In this document: positions 25,916 to 35,516 of the stretch, piece by piece | How positions within the stretch are numbered: the stretch's first letter is position 1 | Layout: every line of letters starts with the position of its first letter | DNA from: Bacteroidales bacterium | GTDB taxonomy: Bacteria; Bacteroidota; Bacteroidia; Bacteroidales; Marinilabiliaceae | DNA: 55,660 nucleotides | NCBI GenBank assembly: GCA_900766825.1 | Contig: CAAFWU010000049.1 | Span: forward strand, 1-55,660 | Direction of reading: 5' to 3' | Notes under the pieces: generated by a model | The model's database searches: none | The model's input: the letters and a program-made list of their open reading frames with translations, nothing else | Told to the model about the DNA's origin: nothing | Program-made: the position numbers and the translations under genes

Positions 25916-26467
25916 TTACTTCTTGCCGAAGTAGCGCTGGAAGAGACCGTAGAAGCCACGACCGTGACGAGCCTCGTCCTTAGCCATCTCGTGAACGGTG
26001 TCGTGGATAGCGTCGTGACCGAGCTCTTTGGCACGCTTAGCAATGCGGTTCTTGTCGGCGCAAGCACCAGCCTCAGCGTTCATACGCTTCTCGAGGTTGG
26101 TCTTGGTGTCCCAAACAACGTCGCCGAGTAGCTCTGCAAACTTAGCAGCGTGCTCAGCCTCCTCGAAAGCGTAGCGCTTGAAGGCCTCAGCAATCTCGGG
26201 GTAGCCCTCACGGTCGGCCTGACGGCTCATGGCGAGGTACATACCAACCTCAGTGCACTCGCCGTTGAAGTGAGCGTTGAGGTCTTTGATCATCTCGTCG
26301 TCCTGACCCTTGGCAACGCCAATGACGTGCTCGGTCTCGAAGTTCAGAGCCTCGCTCTCGTCGAGTTTTTTGAACTTAGAAGCGGGAACCTTACACTGTG
26401 GGCACTGTGCGGGAGCCTCATCACCTTCGTAAACATAGCCACATACGGTGCAAATGAATTTTGCCAT
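25916..26467 (-). CDS. Rubrerythrin, rubredoxin-first (reverse) type
   Basis: 183 residues. It reduces hydrogen peroxide in anaerobes using electrons passed from NADH via its rubredoxin iron. Residues about 3-36 are a rubredoxin domain with two pairs of Cys ('CTVCGYVYEGDEAPAQCPQC'); residues about 40-180 are a ferritin-like four-helix domain with di-iron ligands in 'ECTEVGMYLAM', 'EEAEHAAKFAE' and 'DEARHGRGFYG' (ExxH motifs). The domain order is reversed compared with classic rubrerythrin, as in 'reverse rubrerythrins'. Monocistronic, cytoplasmic, consistent with an obligate anaerobe. Confidence 0.95.
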   Translation of the reverse strand: MAKFICTVCGYVYEGDEAPAQCPQCKVPASKFKKLDESEALNFETEHVIGVAKGQDDEMIKDLNAHFNGECTEVGMYLAMSRQADREGYPEIAEAFKRYAFEEAEHAAKFAELLGDVVWDTKTNLEKRMNAEAGACADKNRIAKRAKELGHDAIHDTVHEMAKDEARHGRGFYGLFQRYFGKK

Positions 26468-26690
26468 AATCTGATGTTGTATTTTTGATTTGATTGATTG
26501 TTTTAGTCCTTACGTCCTATGCTGACAAAAGAGCTATCTCTTGATATGCCGCTCTTGAAAGTAGATGTGTACCTTTTACGAGTTATCTGAAGAGTGTATC
26601 TCTTGGTGTTTGTAGACAGAGGTACGTTGCTAAAATCTATGGCTTGTTACGTAAAAAAAGGTGTAAGGTTTAGAATATGGTGAAGAAAAT

Positions 26691-27482
26691 TTAGTTTTGA
26701 GAGTCGAGGTAAAAGTCTCGACATAACTCTTTGTATTCCACCGACATAGAGCCATCAGACTGCAAGAGTATTACGTCAGTGGAGATGGGTAGTTCGTTAG
26801 CGAACTGTAACAAACAGTTTTGCATTTCGGGTATCAGTTCTTGCCAAACAAGTTGGAGAACAACACGTTTGGCGGGCTTGCGTTTGGTGGTAAATATGTT
26901 TGTTTGGCTCACAATGGCAAGACCTACTTGGCGGGCATAGGCATCTATTTGCGGGGCACACTCATGGGGCAGGATAATGGCTGCCAAACCGTTGGGAGCG
27001 AGTAGGCGGGCTATCTGATTAACAAGTTCGCGGTGGTCGAAGTCGGTTACGTGGCGCGCTGTGGTACGTTGGTCGCTGGGGCAAGTTAGGGATTGGACAA
27101 AATAGGGTGGGTTGGAGACTATAATATTGAAGCGTTGGGTGGGCAGATGTCGTATGTCTGTTTGCAAGACACATATTTGGCTGGCAAAGGGGGATTGAGC
27201 CACATTGTCGGTGGCTTGGGTGACGGCATCGGGGTCTATGTCTATGGCGGTTACTTTTGCTTGGGGTAGGCGCTGCGCCATCATTAGAGCAATGAGACCA
27301 GTGCCTGTGCCTATGTCCAGAACCGTGGGGTTGGGTGATTGGAATTGGGGGAAGAGGAATGGAGTGCAGGGTATGGTGCCAACAATGGAACCGAGCAGGA
27401 CACCGTCGGTGCCTACTTTCATGGCTGTTTTGTCCTGGTGAACAATGAATTGTTTGAAGCGGAAGAAGGGGTTCGAGGGCAT
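26691..27482 (-). CDS. trmN: tRNA1(Val) adenine-37 N6-methyltransferase
   Basis: 263 residues from the ATG at 27482, giving MPSNPFFRFKQFIVHQDKTAMKVGTDGVLLGS, the usual start of this family; upstream ATG codons add unrelated sequence. It methylates N6 of A37 in tRNA-Val. The SAM site 'VLDIGTGTGLIALMMAQR' and the catalytic 'IIVSNPPYF' (NPPY, N6-adenine class) are intact. Known as YfiC/TrmN6. It lies between the rubrerythrin gene and the PUL terminator, with its own promoter presumably in the 27483-27560 stretch. Confidence 0.92.
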   Translation of the reverse strand: MPSNPFFRFKQFIVHQDKTAMKVGTDGVLLGSIVGTIPCTPFLFPQFQSPNPTVLDIGTGTGLIALMMAQRLPQAKVTAIDIDPDAVTQATDNVAQSPFASQICVLQTDIRHLPTQRFNIIVSNPPYFVQSLTCPSDQRTTARHVTDFDHRELVNQIARLLAPNGLAAIILPHECAPQIDAYARQVGLAIVSQTNIFTTKRKPAKRVVLQLVWQELIPEMQNCLLQFANELPISTDVILLQSDGSMSVEYKELCRDFYLDSQN

Positions 27483-27561
27483 AATACCTTGGAATTTGTT
27501 TGCTAAGGTAGCGTTTTTTTGATGGTATTGAATGTAAATGGAGCTCATGCCTATATATAAA

Positions 27562-27601
27562 TAGCCCCACCCAAGCGCAGAAAGAAGCAAGGGTGGGGCT
27601 A
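27562..27601 (-). terminator. Terminator of the xylan PUL transcript
   Basis: TAGCCCCACCC / GGGTGGGGCTA, an 11-bp perfect stem with an 18-base loop, 31 bases beyond the GH43 stop. On the minus strand it is followed by ATTTATAT. Confidence 0.7.
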
Positions 27602-27632
27602 AGTTTTTAGCTATGCGAACCCATCTGGGGTT

Positions 27633-28616
27633 TTAGTCATCGAGACCCTCTATGGTTTGAATATTGCCCTCGGCATCGTAGGTTAGTTCGCAGACCTTGA
27701 GGCTACGGAGCCAAGTGCGACCGCCCGAGGGGACGCTATCGTGATGGAAGAGGTACCATTTACCGCCATACTCCACAATGCTGTGGTGGGTGGTCCAGCC
27801 GACTACGGGGGTTAGGATTTCGCCTCGGTAGGTGAAGGGGCCCATGGGGTTGTCGCCCACAGCATAGCAGAGGGTGTGGTGGTCGCCTGTGGAGTAGGAG
27901 TAGTAATATTTGCCATTGTACTTATGAACCCAGGAGGCTTCGAAGAACCTGTGAGGGTCGGAGGCCTTGAGGGGCTGCCCATTCTGATCCAGAATTTGAA
28001 CGTCGACGGGGTCGGAGGCGAACTGAAGCATATCGGGCGAGAGGATGGTCACCTTGGGACAGAGAGCAGGCTCATCGCCCTCGGGAAGGATGGCACTCTC
28101 CAGAGCCTTGTTGTTACGATAGCGCTGGAGCTGACCTCCCCAAAGGCCGCCAAAGTAGACATAATATTTGCCATTGTCTTGCAAGACGCACTGGTCGATG
28201 CTATAGCTGCCGCGGATGGGGTCGGGTTCGGGACGGAAGGGTCCCTCGGGTCGGTCGGCGATGGCCACACCCATGCGGAAGATGTCGTTGCGGTCCTTGA
28301 GGGGGAAATAGAGATAGTAGCGACCATCGGGTCCGCAGACGCAGTCGCAATCCCAAAGCTGACGACCAGCCCAAGGTATGTCGCTCACTTGCAAGATGAT
28401 GCCATGGTCTGTTACGGGAGCCGTCATGGGGTCGCCCTCGATGCTGAAGACGTGATAGTCCTTCATGTTGAAGTGGTCGCCATTGTCGTTTTCGGGTATG
28501 CCACTCTCCCAATCGTGTGAGGGGTAGATATAGAGCTTGCCATTGAAGACATGAACCGAGGGGTCGGCCATGTAGTCGTTTGGCACCAAGTAACGTTTCT
28601 TTGTTTTGAGAGCCAT
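27633..28616 (-). CDS. GH43 beta-xylosidase/arabinofuranosidase, cytoplasmic
   Basis: 327 residues without a signal peptide. A GH43 five-bladed propeller: the three catalytic acids are visible as Asp in 'DYMADPSVHVF' (base), Asp in 'GSYSIDQCVL' (pKa modulator) and Glu in 'HRFFEASWVHKYNGKYYYSYS' (acid). It removes xylose or arabinose from the end of imported xylo-oligosaccharides. It is the last gene of the PUL, 22 bases after the GH10 gene; its place next to the symporter and GH10 matches xynB in the xylan cluster described in Prevotella bryantii (xynF-E-D-A-B, from memory). Confidence 0.92.
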   Translation of the reverse strand: MALKTKKRYLVPNDYMADPSVHVFNGKLYIYPSHDWESGIPENDNGDHFNMKDYHVFSIEGDPMTAPVTDHGIILQVSDIPWAGRQLWDCDCVCGPDGRYYLYFPLKDRNDIFRMGVAIADRPEGPFRPEPDPIRGSYSIDQCVLQDNGKYYVYFGGLWGGQLQRYRNNKALESAILPEGDEPALCPKVTILSPDMLQFASDPVDVQILDQNGQPLKASDPHRFFEASWVHKYNGKYYYSYSTGDHHTLCYAVGDNPMGPFTYRGEILTPVVGWTTHHSIVEYGGKWYLFHHDSVPSGGRTWLRSLKVCELTYDAEGNIQTIEGLDD

Positions 28617-28638
28617 AGGGTTTGTGTGAGGGGTTTAG

Positions 28639-29811
28639 TTAATTTCCGTTGTTATCCGATTGAATACCATTATCTAACAAGTCCTTGACGAAGGACTTGG
28701 GCTGACCCATGCGGTCGAAGGGGAGCGGATAGTCATGACGTCCGAAGATGGGGAAGTCGTTCTTCCAACTCATGGCATCGGTGACTCCCCAGAAGGTCAC
28801 GCGCTTCACCACATCGGAGTGACGGATGAAGAGGTTGAGGAACTGCGCCATGCGACTATTCCAGAGTTGGCTTACGGAGTCGGGCAGAGCCTGAGCGTAG
28901 GGGTCGTTTTCGGGCGTGGCACGGATGGTGTCGCCGTCGGCAATGTTGGCGGACATGGTCACTGTGGGGAGTGCGCTCATGTCCCATTCGGTAATCATGA
29001 CGGGAATGTTCTTGGCTTTGAAGGCCAGGATGCACTGCTCTTTGGATTCGATGGAAGGGTAGTCCATGCCCATGTGTCCCTGAAGGCCCACACCGTCGAT
29101 GCGAAGACCGCGGGCACGCAGGGTGTCCACAATGGCCAGAGTGGTTTGGAGACGTCCGGGGGCTGTCATGCCATAGTCGTTGATGTAAAGCTCAGCGTCG
29201 GGGTCGGCCTCGTGGGCGATGCGAAAAGCTTCGTAGATGAACTCAGTGCCCAGGATTCGGAAGAAAGGCGTATTGCGAAACGAGCCATCCTCCACAACGA
29301 CCTCGTTGACCACATCCCAGCCATGGACTTTGCCCTTGTAGCGGGAGACGATGGTGGTTATGTGTTCACGGATTCGCTCACGAAGCACTTCGGGTGCCAC
29401 CTCGTTGCCCAAAGAATCGACACAGAACCAAGGGGCGCACTGCGAGTGCCAAATGAGGCAATGACCAATGATTTCCATGTTATTCTCGGTGCCGAAATTG
29501 ACCAAGCTATCGGCTCCAGCGAAGTCATAGACATCCTCGAAGGGATGAATATTCTCACACTTCATCTCGTTTTCGGCCACAATGGAGTTGAAGTGTTTGC
29601 GCACAATGGCCACCGAGAGGGGGTCTCGTCCCGCCATCTGCTCGCCATTGACAGCGGCACCAATGGTGAAGCGGTTGCCAATGACCGAACTAAGCGTGGG
29701 CTCTGCGGACGTGGTCGATGGGTTGGAGCAGGCCACAAGGGTTCCCAGAGTGAAAGAGAGAGCAGCGAGGGCGGTGAGAGATTGTATAGATTTTATCGGA
29801 TAAAATTTCAT
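28639..29811 (-). CDS. GH10 endo-1,4-beta-xylanase lipoprotein
   Basis: 390 residues from the ATG at 29811, which gives a lipoprotein signal (MKFYPIKSIQSLTALAALSF...LVAC, lipobox near residue 27). It cuts internal xylan bonds. GH10 motifs: 'VAENEMKCENIHP', 'GHCLIWHSQ', the acid/base Glu in 'GWDVVNEVV', 'LYINDYGM' and the nucleophile Glu in 'VMITEWDMS'; single domain of usual size. After the lipobox Cys come Ser and Asn rather than acids, so a periplasm-facing location is likely. Sits between the symporter (34 bases) and GH43 in the operon. Confidence 0.95.
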   Translation of the reverse strand: MKFYPIKSIQSLTALAALSFTLGTLVACSNPSTTSAEPTLSSVIGNRFTIGAAVNGEQMAGRDPLSVAIVRKHFNSIVAENEMKCENIHPFEDVYDFAGADSLVNFGTENNMEIIGHCLIWHSQCAPWFCVDSLGNEVAPEVLRERIREHITTIVSRYKGKVHGWDVVNEVVVEDGSFRNTPFFRILGTEFIYEAFRIAHEADPDAELYINDYGMTAPGRLQTTLAIVDTLRARGLRIDGVGLQGHMGMDYPSIESKEQCILAFKAKNIPVMITEWDMSALPTVTMSANIADGDTIRATPENDPYAQALPDSVSQLWNSRMAQFLNLFIRHSDVVKRVTFWGVTDAMSWKNDFPIFGRHDYPLPFDRMGQPKSFVKDLLDNGIQSDNNGN

Positions 29812-29845
29812 AGATGCGATATTGTTGCAGATTCTTAAGTTATGT

Positions 29846-31237
29846 TTACAGATTAGCATTGCGAACTTCCACCTCGGCATTGATGCGATCCATAACATCA
29901 TCCTCGAGTTCGTAGCGAGATATGATGAACATGGCCACAAGGAGCAGAATGGCAGGGATTACGCAAACGAGCCAAAGGATGCCCTGCTCGGCAAAAGGCG
30001 TCTGACTTATCGCATTATCCTTGTCGAAGCCCACAAAGCCGAGCACCAAACCAGGGACCACGCCTCCAAGTGCCATGCCAGCTTTGAAGAAGATGCCAGT
30101 GAGGGCGTTCACAATGCCAGCAATGCGTTTGCCACTCTTCCATTCGCCGTAGGAGATGACCTCGGGGACGAGAGCCCACATGTAGCCAGTGGCCACAATG
30201 ACGCCCGTCGACTTAATGAACTGAGCCACCATGATGAGCCAAATCTGATCTTTGAGAGCGTCCACCATGGAGACGGCATAGAGAATGGCCATGCCCAAAA
30301 TGGCAACAGAGAGGAAGATGTAGAACATATTTTTCTTACCCACAGCCTTTTTGATGGCAGGCACCAAGGGCATGAAGATAAAGGCAGGCACAGAACCGAG
30401 ACCCATGAAGAGCCACATATACTCTTCGGCATGGACATTATAGATCATATAATACGAGCCAGCCGAGTTGCCCACAGCCATCATGGCAAAGGCCGTGATG
30501 AAGAAGAGAGCAATGATGCGTAGCGGACGGTTGTGCAGGAACTCCACAAAGAGGTCGGAGGCGTGCACATTCTTTGTCTCGCTCTCGGACATGACCACCC
30601 TCTCTTTGCATTGCGAGAAGCAGAAGATGAGCAGAGCGAGACCCACAAGGGCAAATATGCTCATGGTGATAAACCATGCATCGGCACTCTCGGCGGTGTT
30701 GGTCTTGCCGTCGGGCGAGAAATAGGCCACCAAGAGGGGAATGCCCGAAGCCACAACGAGACCGCCAATGTTGGCCATGAACATGCGCACCGAGGTGAGC
30801 ACGGTTATCTCATTGGTATCGCGGCTGAGCGATGCATTGAGAGCTCCGTAGGGCACATTGATGAGGGTGTAGCACATTGAGAGACCAACGTAGGTTACGT
30901 AGGCGTAGGCCACAGAGCCGTGGAAACCATTCCAGAAGCAAAGGATGGCAAAGCCAGCGAGTGGCATACCGCCCAGCACCAGATAGGAGCGGTATTTGCC
31001 CCAACGGGGGTTGTGTTTGTCCACAAAGGCTCCCACAAGAGGATCCCACGCCACGTCGATGAGGCGCACCACCAGAAACATGAAGGCGGCTACCTCGGCA
31101 TCGAGACCATAGACGTTGGTGTAGAAGAGCAGGAGATACATGCAAATGGTTTGGTAGATAAGGTTTTGGGCCAAGTCGCCACTACCAAACCCGATGCGTT
31201 CGAGCCAGCTTAGTCTGCTGGAGTTAGTGTTTGTCAT
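29846..31237 (-). CDS. GPH-family sugar symporter (xylo-oligosaccharide importer)
   Basis: 463 residues from the ATG at 31237, whose ATGA overlaps the stop of the acetylesterase gene, so the two are translationally coupled. A cation:sugar symporter of the GPH/melibiose family (MFS fold, about 12 membrane segments). Typical motifs: 'GFGSGDLAQNLIYQTICMYLLLFYTNVYG', 'VRLIDVAWDPLVGAFVDKHNPRWGKYRSYLV' (R-D-x6-D region), 'YAVSMVDALKDQIWLI'. It should carry xylo-oligosaccharides across the inner membrane to the GH43. Corresponds in position to xynD of Prevotella bryantii. Confidence 0.92.
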   Translation of the reverse strand: MTNTNSSRLSWLERIGFGSGDLAQNLIYQTICMYLLLFYTNVYGLDAEVAAFMFLVVRLIDVAWDPLVGAFVDKHNPRWGKYRSYLVLGGMPLAGFAILCFWNGFHGSVAYAYVTYVGLSMCYTLINVPYGALNASLSRDTNEITVLTSVRMFMANIGGLVVASGIPLLVAYFSPDGKTNTAESADAWFITMSIFALVGLALLIFCFSQCKERVVMSESETKNVHASDLFVEFLHNRPLRIIALFFITAFAMMAVGNSAGSYYMIYNVHAEEYMWLFMGLGSVPAFIFMPLVPAIKKAVGKKNMFYIFLSVAILGMAILYAVSMVDALKDQIWLIMVAQFIKSTGVIVATGYMWALVPEVISYGEWKSGKRIAGIVNALTGIFFKAGMALGGVVPGLVLGFVGFDKDNAISQTPFAEQGILWLVCVIPAILLLVAMFIISRYELEDDVMDRINAEVEVRNANL

Positions 31238-32910
31238 TTGGTTGTATTGGTTTTCTTTTTTAGGCCACGCATGGCACGCGCCATACGCATGGCAGCCGTT
31301 TTTTTGTTGAGGGGGTGCACGTCGTTCCACTCACCGAGGTCGCTCATCTCGGCCGATGCGGCATGAGGGTCCTCGGCAGCCACATTGCGCTGAGTCTGTT
31401 GCATGGCGCGCCAAGAGTCGGACACAGGTCGTTCGAAGTCGGCCAGCGTTGCAATAACAAAGTCCAGTTCGGGCTGAGCGAATGTGGAGCGCCAGCAACT
31501 CATGAGTCGGCGGAGCAGAATGGCATATTCGCCCTCGCGACCCACATTGCTCTCGCCCTGATACCAGAGAGCGCCAGCCCACTTCATGCCCACAAGGGGT
31601 GCCACCATGGCATTGTAGAGAACGGTTGGGGTGTAGTAGAAGAAGGGAATGCCCTGTTTTTGAGGCATGGGCACGGCATAGAGGTGGCGCCAAGTGCTGT
31701 CCAGCACAATCTCGGAGTTGTGTGAGGCAGCCAGCCAACGGCTTTGACCGAAGAAGATGCCACGATATTTCTCGGGGGTGAACTGCGGACGGCCATATTG
31801 GCTCACGAGGCGAAGGGCGATGACATTGGCTCCAGCGTGGAGGGTTCCAGGGGCGATGTCGTAGATTCTGGGAGGATACTGGTAATAGGTCTGCCCAACC
31901 TTAGTGCCGTTGACCCAAACCTCGTCGGCATCCACAAGGGTGCCGAGGCGAAGAGTGGCCTGCATGGCAGCCTGTTCGGCGGAGACGTTGACCACCTTAC
32001 GGAACCAGTGGGCACCGTTGTGAACGCCCAGCGAATCATGCCCCCAAGTGGGTTGGGTTACGCAGACCTCGGTCCACTGGCTGTCGTCGAACGTTTCGGA
32101 CTTCCAGTCGAGGGCGAGGGCGGCCTCCTTTTGAGCCAGAACGGACTCCCAACGGTTGCCAACGGCTTGGCCATAGTCCTCGACTGTTTTGCGATAGGAG
32201 GGGTCGGCATTGACGTCCAACTTGCTGAGGATGAGGTCGAAGCCCTCGAGGGACTCACGGCTCATCCATGCCTCGATGGGGGTGCCACCCACAGCAGCTT
32301 GAACTACGCCCACGGGCACGTGGTTGGCCACCTGCATCTCGCGAGCGAAGAAGTAGGCTATGGCCGAGAAGTTTTTGGCATTGTCTACCTCGAGATGTTT
32401 CCAGCCATCGGTTTTAATGTCGGTGGCGTCGGCGGTGTAGTTGGTCTCGAGGTTAACTCGGAGGAGGTGGATGTCTTTGCGGACAGTTCCGTTAATCTCA
32501 GCCGAGTAGAGGTCCATGACACGGCTGGTGGGGAGCTCCATGTTGCTTTGGCCAGTGCAGAAATAGACGTCGCCGACGTAGATGTCGGTTAGTCGTTGAT
32601 CGCCAATGAGCATCTCATAGGGTCCGCCAGGTTTCATAACAGGCAATTCAATGGACCACTGACCATTGTCGGCAGCCGTTGTTGTCATGGTTGCATTGAC
32701 GCGTTTGCCCTGTGGGGTGAGAGGGGTCTCGCCCTTAAAGGCTACGGAAACAGATTCCTGAGGGTCGGCAGTGCCACGCAGCGTAACTTGTGCTCCACGT
32801 TGCAGCACCATGCCGTTGCCAATCCATGCAGCGGGGCGCACGGCGGCGTTGACCTGAAAGGCAGACAGTGTCGCAGAGAGCAGAGCTGCCACAATGTTAG
32901 TTGTCTTCAT
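31234..32910 (-). CDS. SASA-family acetylesterase (acetyl-xylan deacetylation)
   Basis: 558 residues from the ATG at 32910, which gives a signal peptide (MKTTNIVAALLSATLSAFQVNA). The sialate O-acetylesterase (SGNH-like) fold is shown by 'YFCTGQSNMELP' (catalytic Ser), 'GALWYQGESNVG' and the terminal 'EWNDVHPLNKK' (Asp/His). A jelly-roll domain like the GH2 sugar-binding domain (about 290-400, 'ADEVWVNGTKVGQTYYQYPPRIYDI') is inserted between them. It should remove acetyl groups from xylan or xylo-oligosaccharides in the periplasm. Overlaps the symporter start; 76 bases after GH115. Position equals xynE. Confidence 0.9.
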   Translation of the reverse strand: MKTTNIVAALLSATLSAFQVNAAVRPAAWIGNGMVLQRGAQVTLRGTADPQESVSVAFKGETPLTPQGKRVNATMTTTAADNGQWSIELPVMKPGGPYEMLIGDQRLTDIYVGDVYFCTGQSNMELPTSRVMDLYSAEINGTVRKDIHLLRVNLETNYTADATDIKTDGWKHLEVDNAKNFSAIAYFFAREMQVANHVPVGVVQAAVGGTPIEAWMSRESLEGFDLILSKLDVNADPSYRKTVEDYGQAVGNRWESVLAQKEAALALDWKSETFDDSQWTEVCVTQPTWGHDSLGVHNGAHWFRKVVNVSAEQAAMQATLRLGTLVDADEVWVNGTKVGQTYYQYPPRIYDIAPGTLHAGANVIALRLVSQYGRPQFTPEKYRGIFFGQSRWLAASHNSEIVLDSTWRHLYAVPMPQKQGIPFFYYTPTVLYNAMVAPLVGMKWAGALWYQGESNVGREGEYAILLRRLMSCWRSTFAQPELDFVIATLADFERPVSDSWRAMQQTQRNVAAEDPHAASAEMSDLGEWNDVHPLNKKTAAMRMARAMRGLKKKTNTTK

Positions 32911-32986
32911 AATATTTGGAGTGCTAATTTGTGAGCTAAGTAATTGTTTTTTTAGGGCGCGGGCTCTGATATTGACAAAATGATCA

Positions 32987-35476
32987 TCAGAGCGTTGCCG
33001 CTGGTGTTGGGGGTGCCCCAAGGTAGGATGGTTTGAGTCCACCGAGGTCCACCATGATTTTTTGGAATACCATGGCGTTGTTCATGGGTCGGAGTCGGAT
33101 GGTGTGGCGTCCAGCCTTGATGTTTGGCATCTTGACCGCGAGGGTTATGGCGTGGTTGCCGACCCAAGAGCGCCATGTGTTGTCGTCCAAACTGCCCGTT
33201 ATGCTTACGCCGCCCTGCTGGGATCGGGGAGCATCGAGTTGGTGAACATCCAAAATCTGCTCCTGAGCGCCATCGATGCTCACGGCCAAGTGGTGCCCTT
33301 CCTGCCCATAGTTGAGGGTTGGGGAGAGGATGATGTGGATGATGGGCTCGGTTGAGGTCTGAGTTTCAATGTCGTACTCGAGCCAAGTGTTGTTGTCTAC
33401 TTTGCGGGCGGTGAGGGCCGAGCCTGTGCGACCGAGGTTTTCGACAAAGAGCCAGTTGCCATTCTGCCTTTGGGCATTGGGGGCTTCGATGGATATGTGT
33501 CCGTCGACCTCGGGGAAGAGGGTTCGTACTGCCATTCGGTTTTGTGGCACACGGGTCACGGCGGGCATAACCTGCACATCGGGCTGCTGCCAATAGGTGT
33601 AGCCAATGTGGGTCTGGTCCATCATGTGGCTCCACTTGCCAGCAGACATAACTTGATTGTAGTGATGGGTGTAGACAGAGTCTCGCTCGTAGAGCATCTG
33701 TACACGGTCGGCCCAAAGGTTAGCCTCCACGTTGCCTTCGGCGGCAAGGGCTCGATTGCGGGCCACGGAGTAGTACATGTCGTAGATGTTGGCGCAAGCC
33801 ACTATGGGGTAGAGAATTAGCTGCTCGTAGGCATCGCGCATCTCGGCGGGGAGGGTGTAGGCTTCGCGGAGAGCATCGGCCTCGAGGGTTCGGTACTCAT
33901 CCACCACGCGCTGCCACTCGTTGTAGTTTTGCAGGCTATAGGTGTCGGCATCAAGCATCTCGGGCGTTCGCCTACTGTTGTATTTTGTGTATCGAGCCAA
34001 GAGATCGGCAATGCGCTCGGCACGGTCGCTTCCGAACTGGAGAGCGCAGAAGTCCACGGTGTGTTGTTTGATATCCGTAGCTTGTATGGCATCGGGGTTC
34101 CAGGCGTAGTCCAAGAAAAACTGAATGGGGTACTCCATGGGTTTGAGGTCGCCCACGTTGAGGACCCAGAGCTGACGCACGCCGTGGGAGTAGCAGAGTT
34201 CCATCTGTTCCCAGATGCGTTCTACCTGACTAACGTTGAGCCACTTATAGTTGCGAGGGTCGCCAACGTAGTCAACATGGTAGTACATGCCGTAGCCTCC
34301 GCGTCTGGGTTTGTCGGTAAGGTTGGGCAGACGGCGGACGTTGCCCCAGTTGTCGTCGCAGAGGAGGAGGGTTATGTCGTCGGGGACCTTCATGCCCTTG
34401 TCGTAATAGTCCTGCACCTCTTTGTATAGAGCCCAGACCTGAGGTGTCTGCTCGGCCTTTTTGCCAGTGACGTTTGCAATTATCTTGCGTTGGTTTTTAA
34501 CAATCTTGCTCAGCAGGGCAATCTCGGTGCTTTCGCCCATGGGTTCGTCTCCATCGCCTCGCATGCCCACGGTTACCACGGTCTCCCAGTTGCGGGCTCG
34601 CTCAATGCCTGTTTGCCAGAAGGCGTCCAGATTCTTTTGGTTGGTGCGATAGTTCCAAGCCCCCTTGCCGCGTCGTTTCCAATCTTGCTGAGCCAGAGCC
34701 ATGGGTTCGTGGTGCGATGTTCCCATGACAATGCCCATCTCGTTGGCCAAGGGACCGTTGGCAGGGTCGTCGTCATAGAAAGCCGAGGCCCACATGGCTG
34801 GCCACATAAAGTTGCCATTGAGACGGAGAATGAGCTCGAACATTCGTTCGTACATCTTGCTGTTGATGCCCCCAAAGTGGGTGTTGCACCACCAGCCGAA
34901 GGAGGGCCACTCGTCGTTGATGAAGATGCCACGGTACTTAACCCGAGGGCAGCCCTGTGTGGTGGTGCCCACGGGCAGAGCCATATTACTGGCCTGAGGC
35001 AGAGGCACATCGGCCCACCAGGTCCAGGGGGAGACGCCCAAGCGTTTGCTGAGGGCGTAGATGCCATAGATAGTGCCTCGTTTGTCGGCACCCGCAATAA
35101 CAATGCGGTTGGGAGTAACAACCATCAGGTGTTTCTCGGCCGAGTCCTGAAGTTGCTTAGCGTCCACATTCATAGAGGCGAGCACATCGTCGGCAAGCAT
35201 GCCAATGACCACCTGAGGTTGGTCGGCCGATGGTGTGTGAACAATTGCGGGACGTGTTCCACAGATTCCCTCAATGTCGTTGGCCAAGGAGTTGGCAGCG
35301 CGAGCCACACCTTTGTCGGCGTTTGCAGAGATGCATATCTGCGCAGGTTGACCATCTTTTATTATGCTGAACTCCTGAGGCTGGGGCGGGGTTTGTGCTT
35401 GTGCTTGGCTATGAGAGCCTACCGCCACGAGCATCAGGGAGCTGAGTGCCAGAATATGTTGGGTAAGAGAATTCAT
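32987..35476 (-). CDS. GH115 alpha-glucuronidase
   Basis: 829 residues from the ATG at 35476, with signal peptide MNSLTQHILALSSLMLVAVGSHSQAQA. It removes (4-O-methyl)glucuronic acid from glucuronoxylan. Characteristic of Glyco_hydro_115: 'RGTIYGIYALSKRLGVSPWTWWADVP', 'KYRGIFINDEWPSFGWW', 'GNFMWPAMWASAFYDDDP', 'VVTVGMRGDGDEPM', 'LLCDDNWGNVRRLPN', 'GMYYHVDYVGDPRNYKW'; the C-terminal quarter is the usual beta-sandwich. The enzyme acts in the periplasm. 40 bases after the GH35-like gene. Confidence 0.95.
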   Translation of the reverse strand: MNSLTQHILALSSLMLVAVGSHSQAQAQTPPQPQEFSIIKDGQPAQICISANADKGVARAANSLANDIEGICGTRPAIVHTPSADQPQVVIGMLADDVLASMNVDAKQLQDSAEKHLMVVTPNRIVIAGADKRGTIYGIYALSKRLGVSPWTWWADVPLPQASNMALPVGTTTQGCPRVKYRGIFINDEWPSFGWWCNTHFGGINSKMYERMFELILRLNGNFMWPAMWASAFYDDDPANGPLANEMGIVMGTSHHEPMALAQQDWKRRGKGAWNYRTNQKNLDAFWQTGIERARNWETVVTVGMRGDGDEPMGESTEIALLSKIVKNQRKIIANVTGKKAEQTPQVWALYKEVQDYYDKGMKVPDDITLLLCDDNWGNVRRLPNLTDKPRRGGYGMYYHVDYVGDPRNYKWLNVSQVERIWEQMELCYSHGVRQLWVLNVGDLKPMEYPIQFFLDYAWNPDAIQATDIKQHTVDFCALQFGSDRAERIADLLARYTKYNSRRTPEMLDADTYSLQNYNEWQRVVDEYRTLEADALREAYTLPAEMRDAYEQLILYPIVACANIYDMYYSVARNRALAAEGNVEANLWADRVQMLYERDSVYTHHYNQVMSAGKWSHMMDQTHIGYTYWQQPDVQVMPAVTRVPQNRMAVRTLFPEVDGHISIEAPNAQRQNGNWLFVENLGRTGSALTARKVDNNTWLEYDIETQTSTEPIIHIILSPTLNYGQEGHHLAVSIDGAQEQILDVHQLDAPRSQQGGVSITGSLDDNTWRSWVGNHAITLAVKMPNIKAGRHTIRLRPMNNAMVFQKIMVDLGGLKPSYLGAPPTPAATL

Positions 35477-35516
35477 ATTTGTGTTTAGAACTGGGGGAAT
35501 TGGGTGAAAAAGGGAA

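Noticed and set aside
28735..29838. Open frame of 367 codons on the plus strand, opposite the GH10 gene
   Set aside because: Shadow frame; the GH10 catalytic motifs are on the minus strand.
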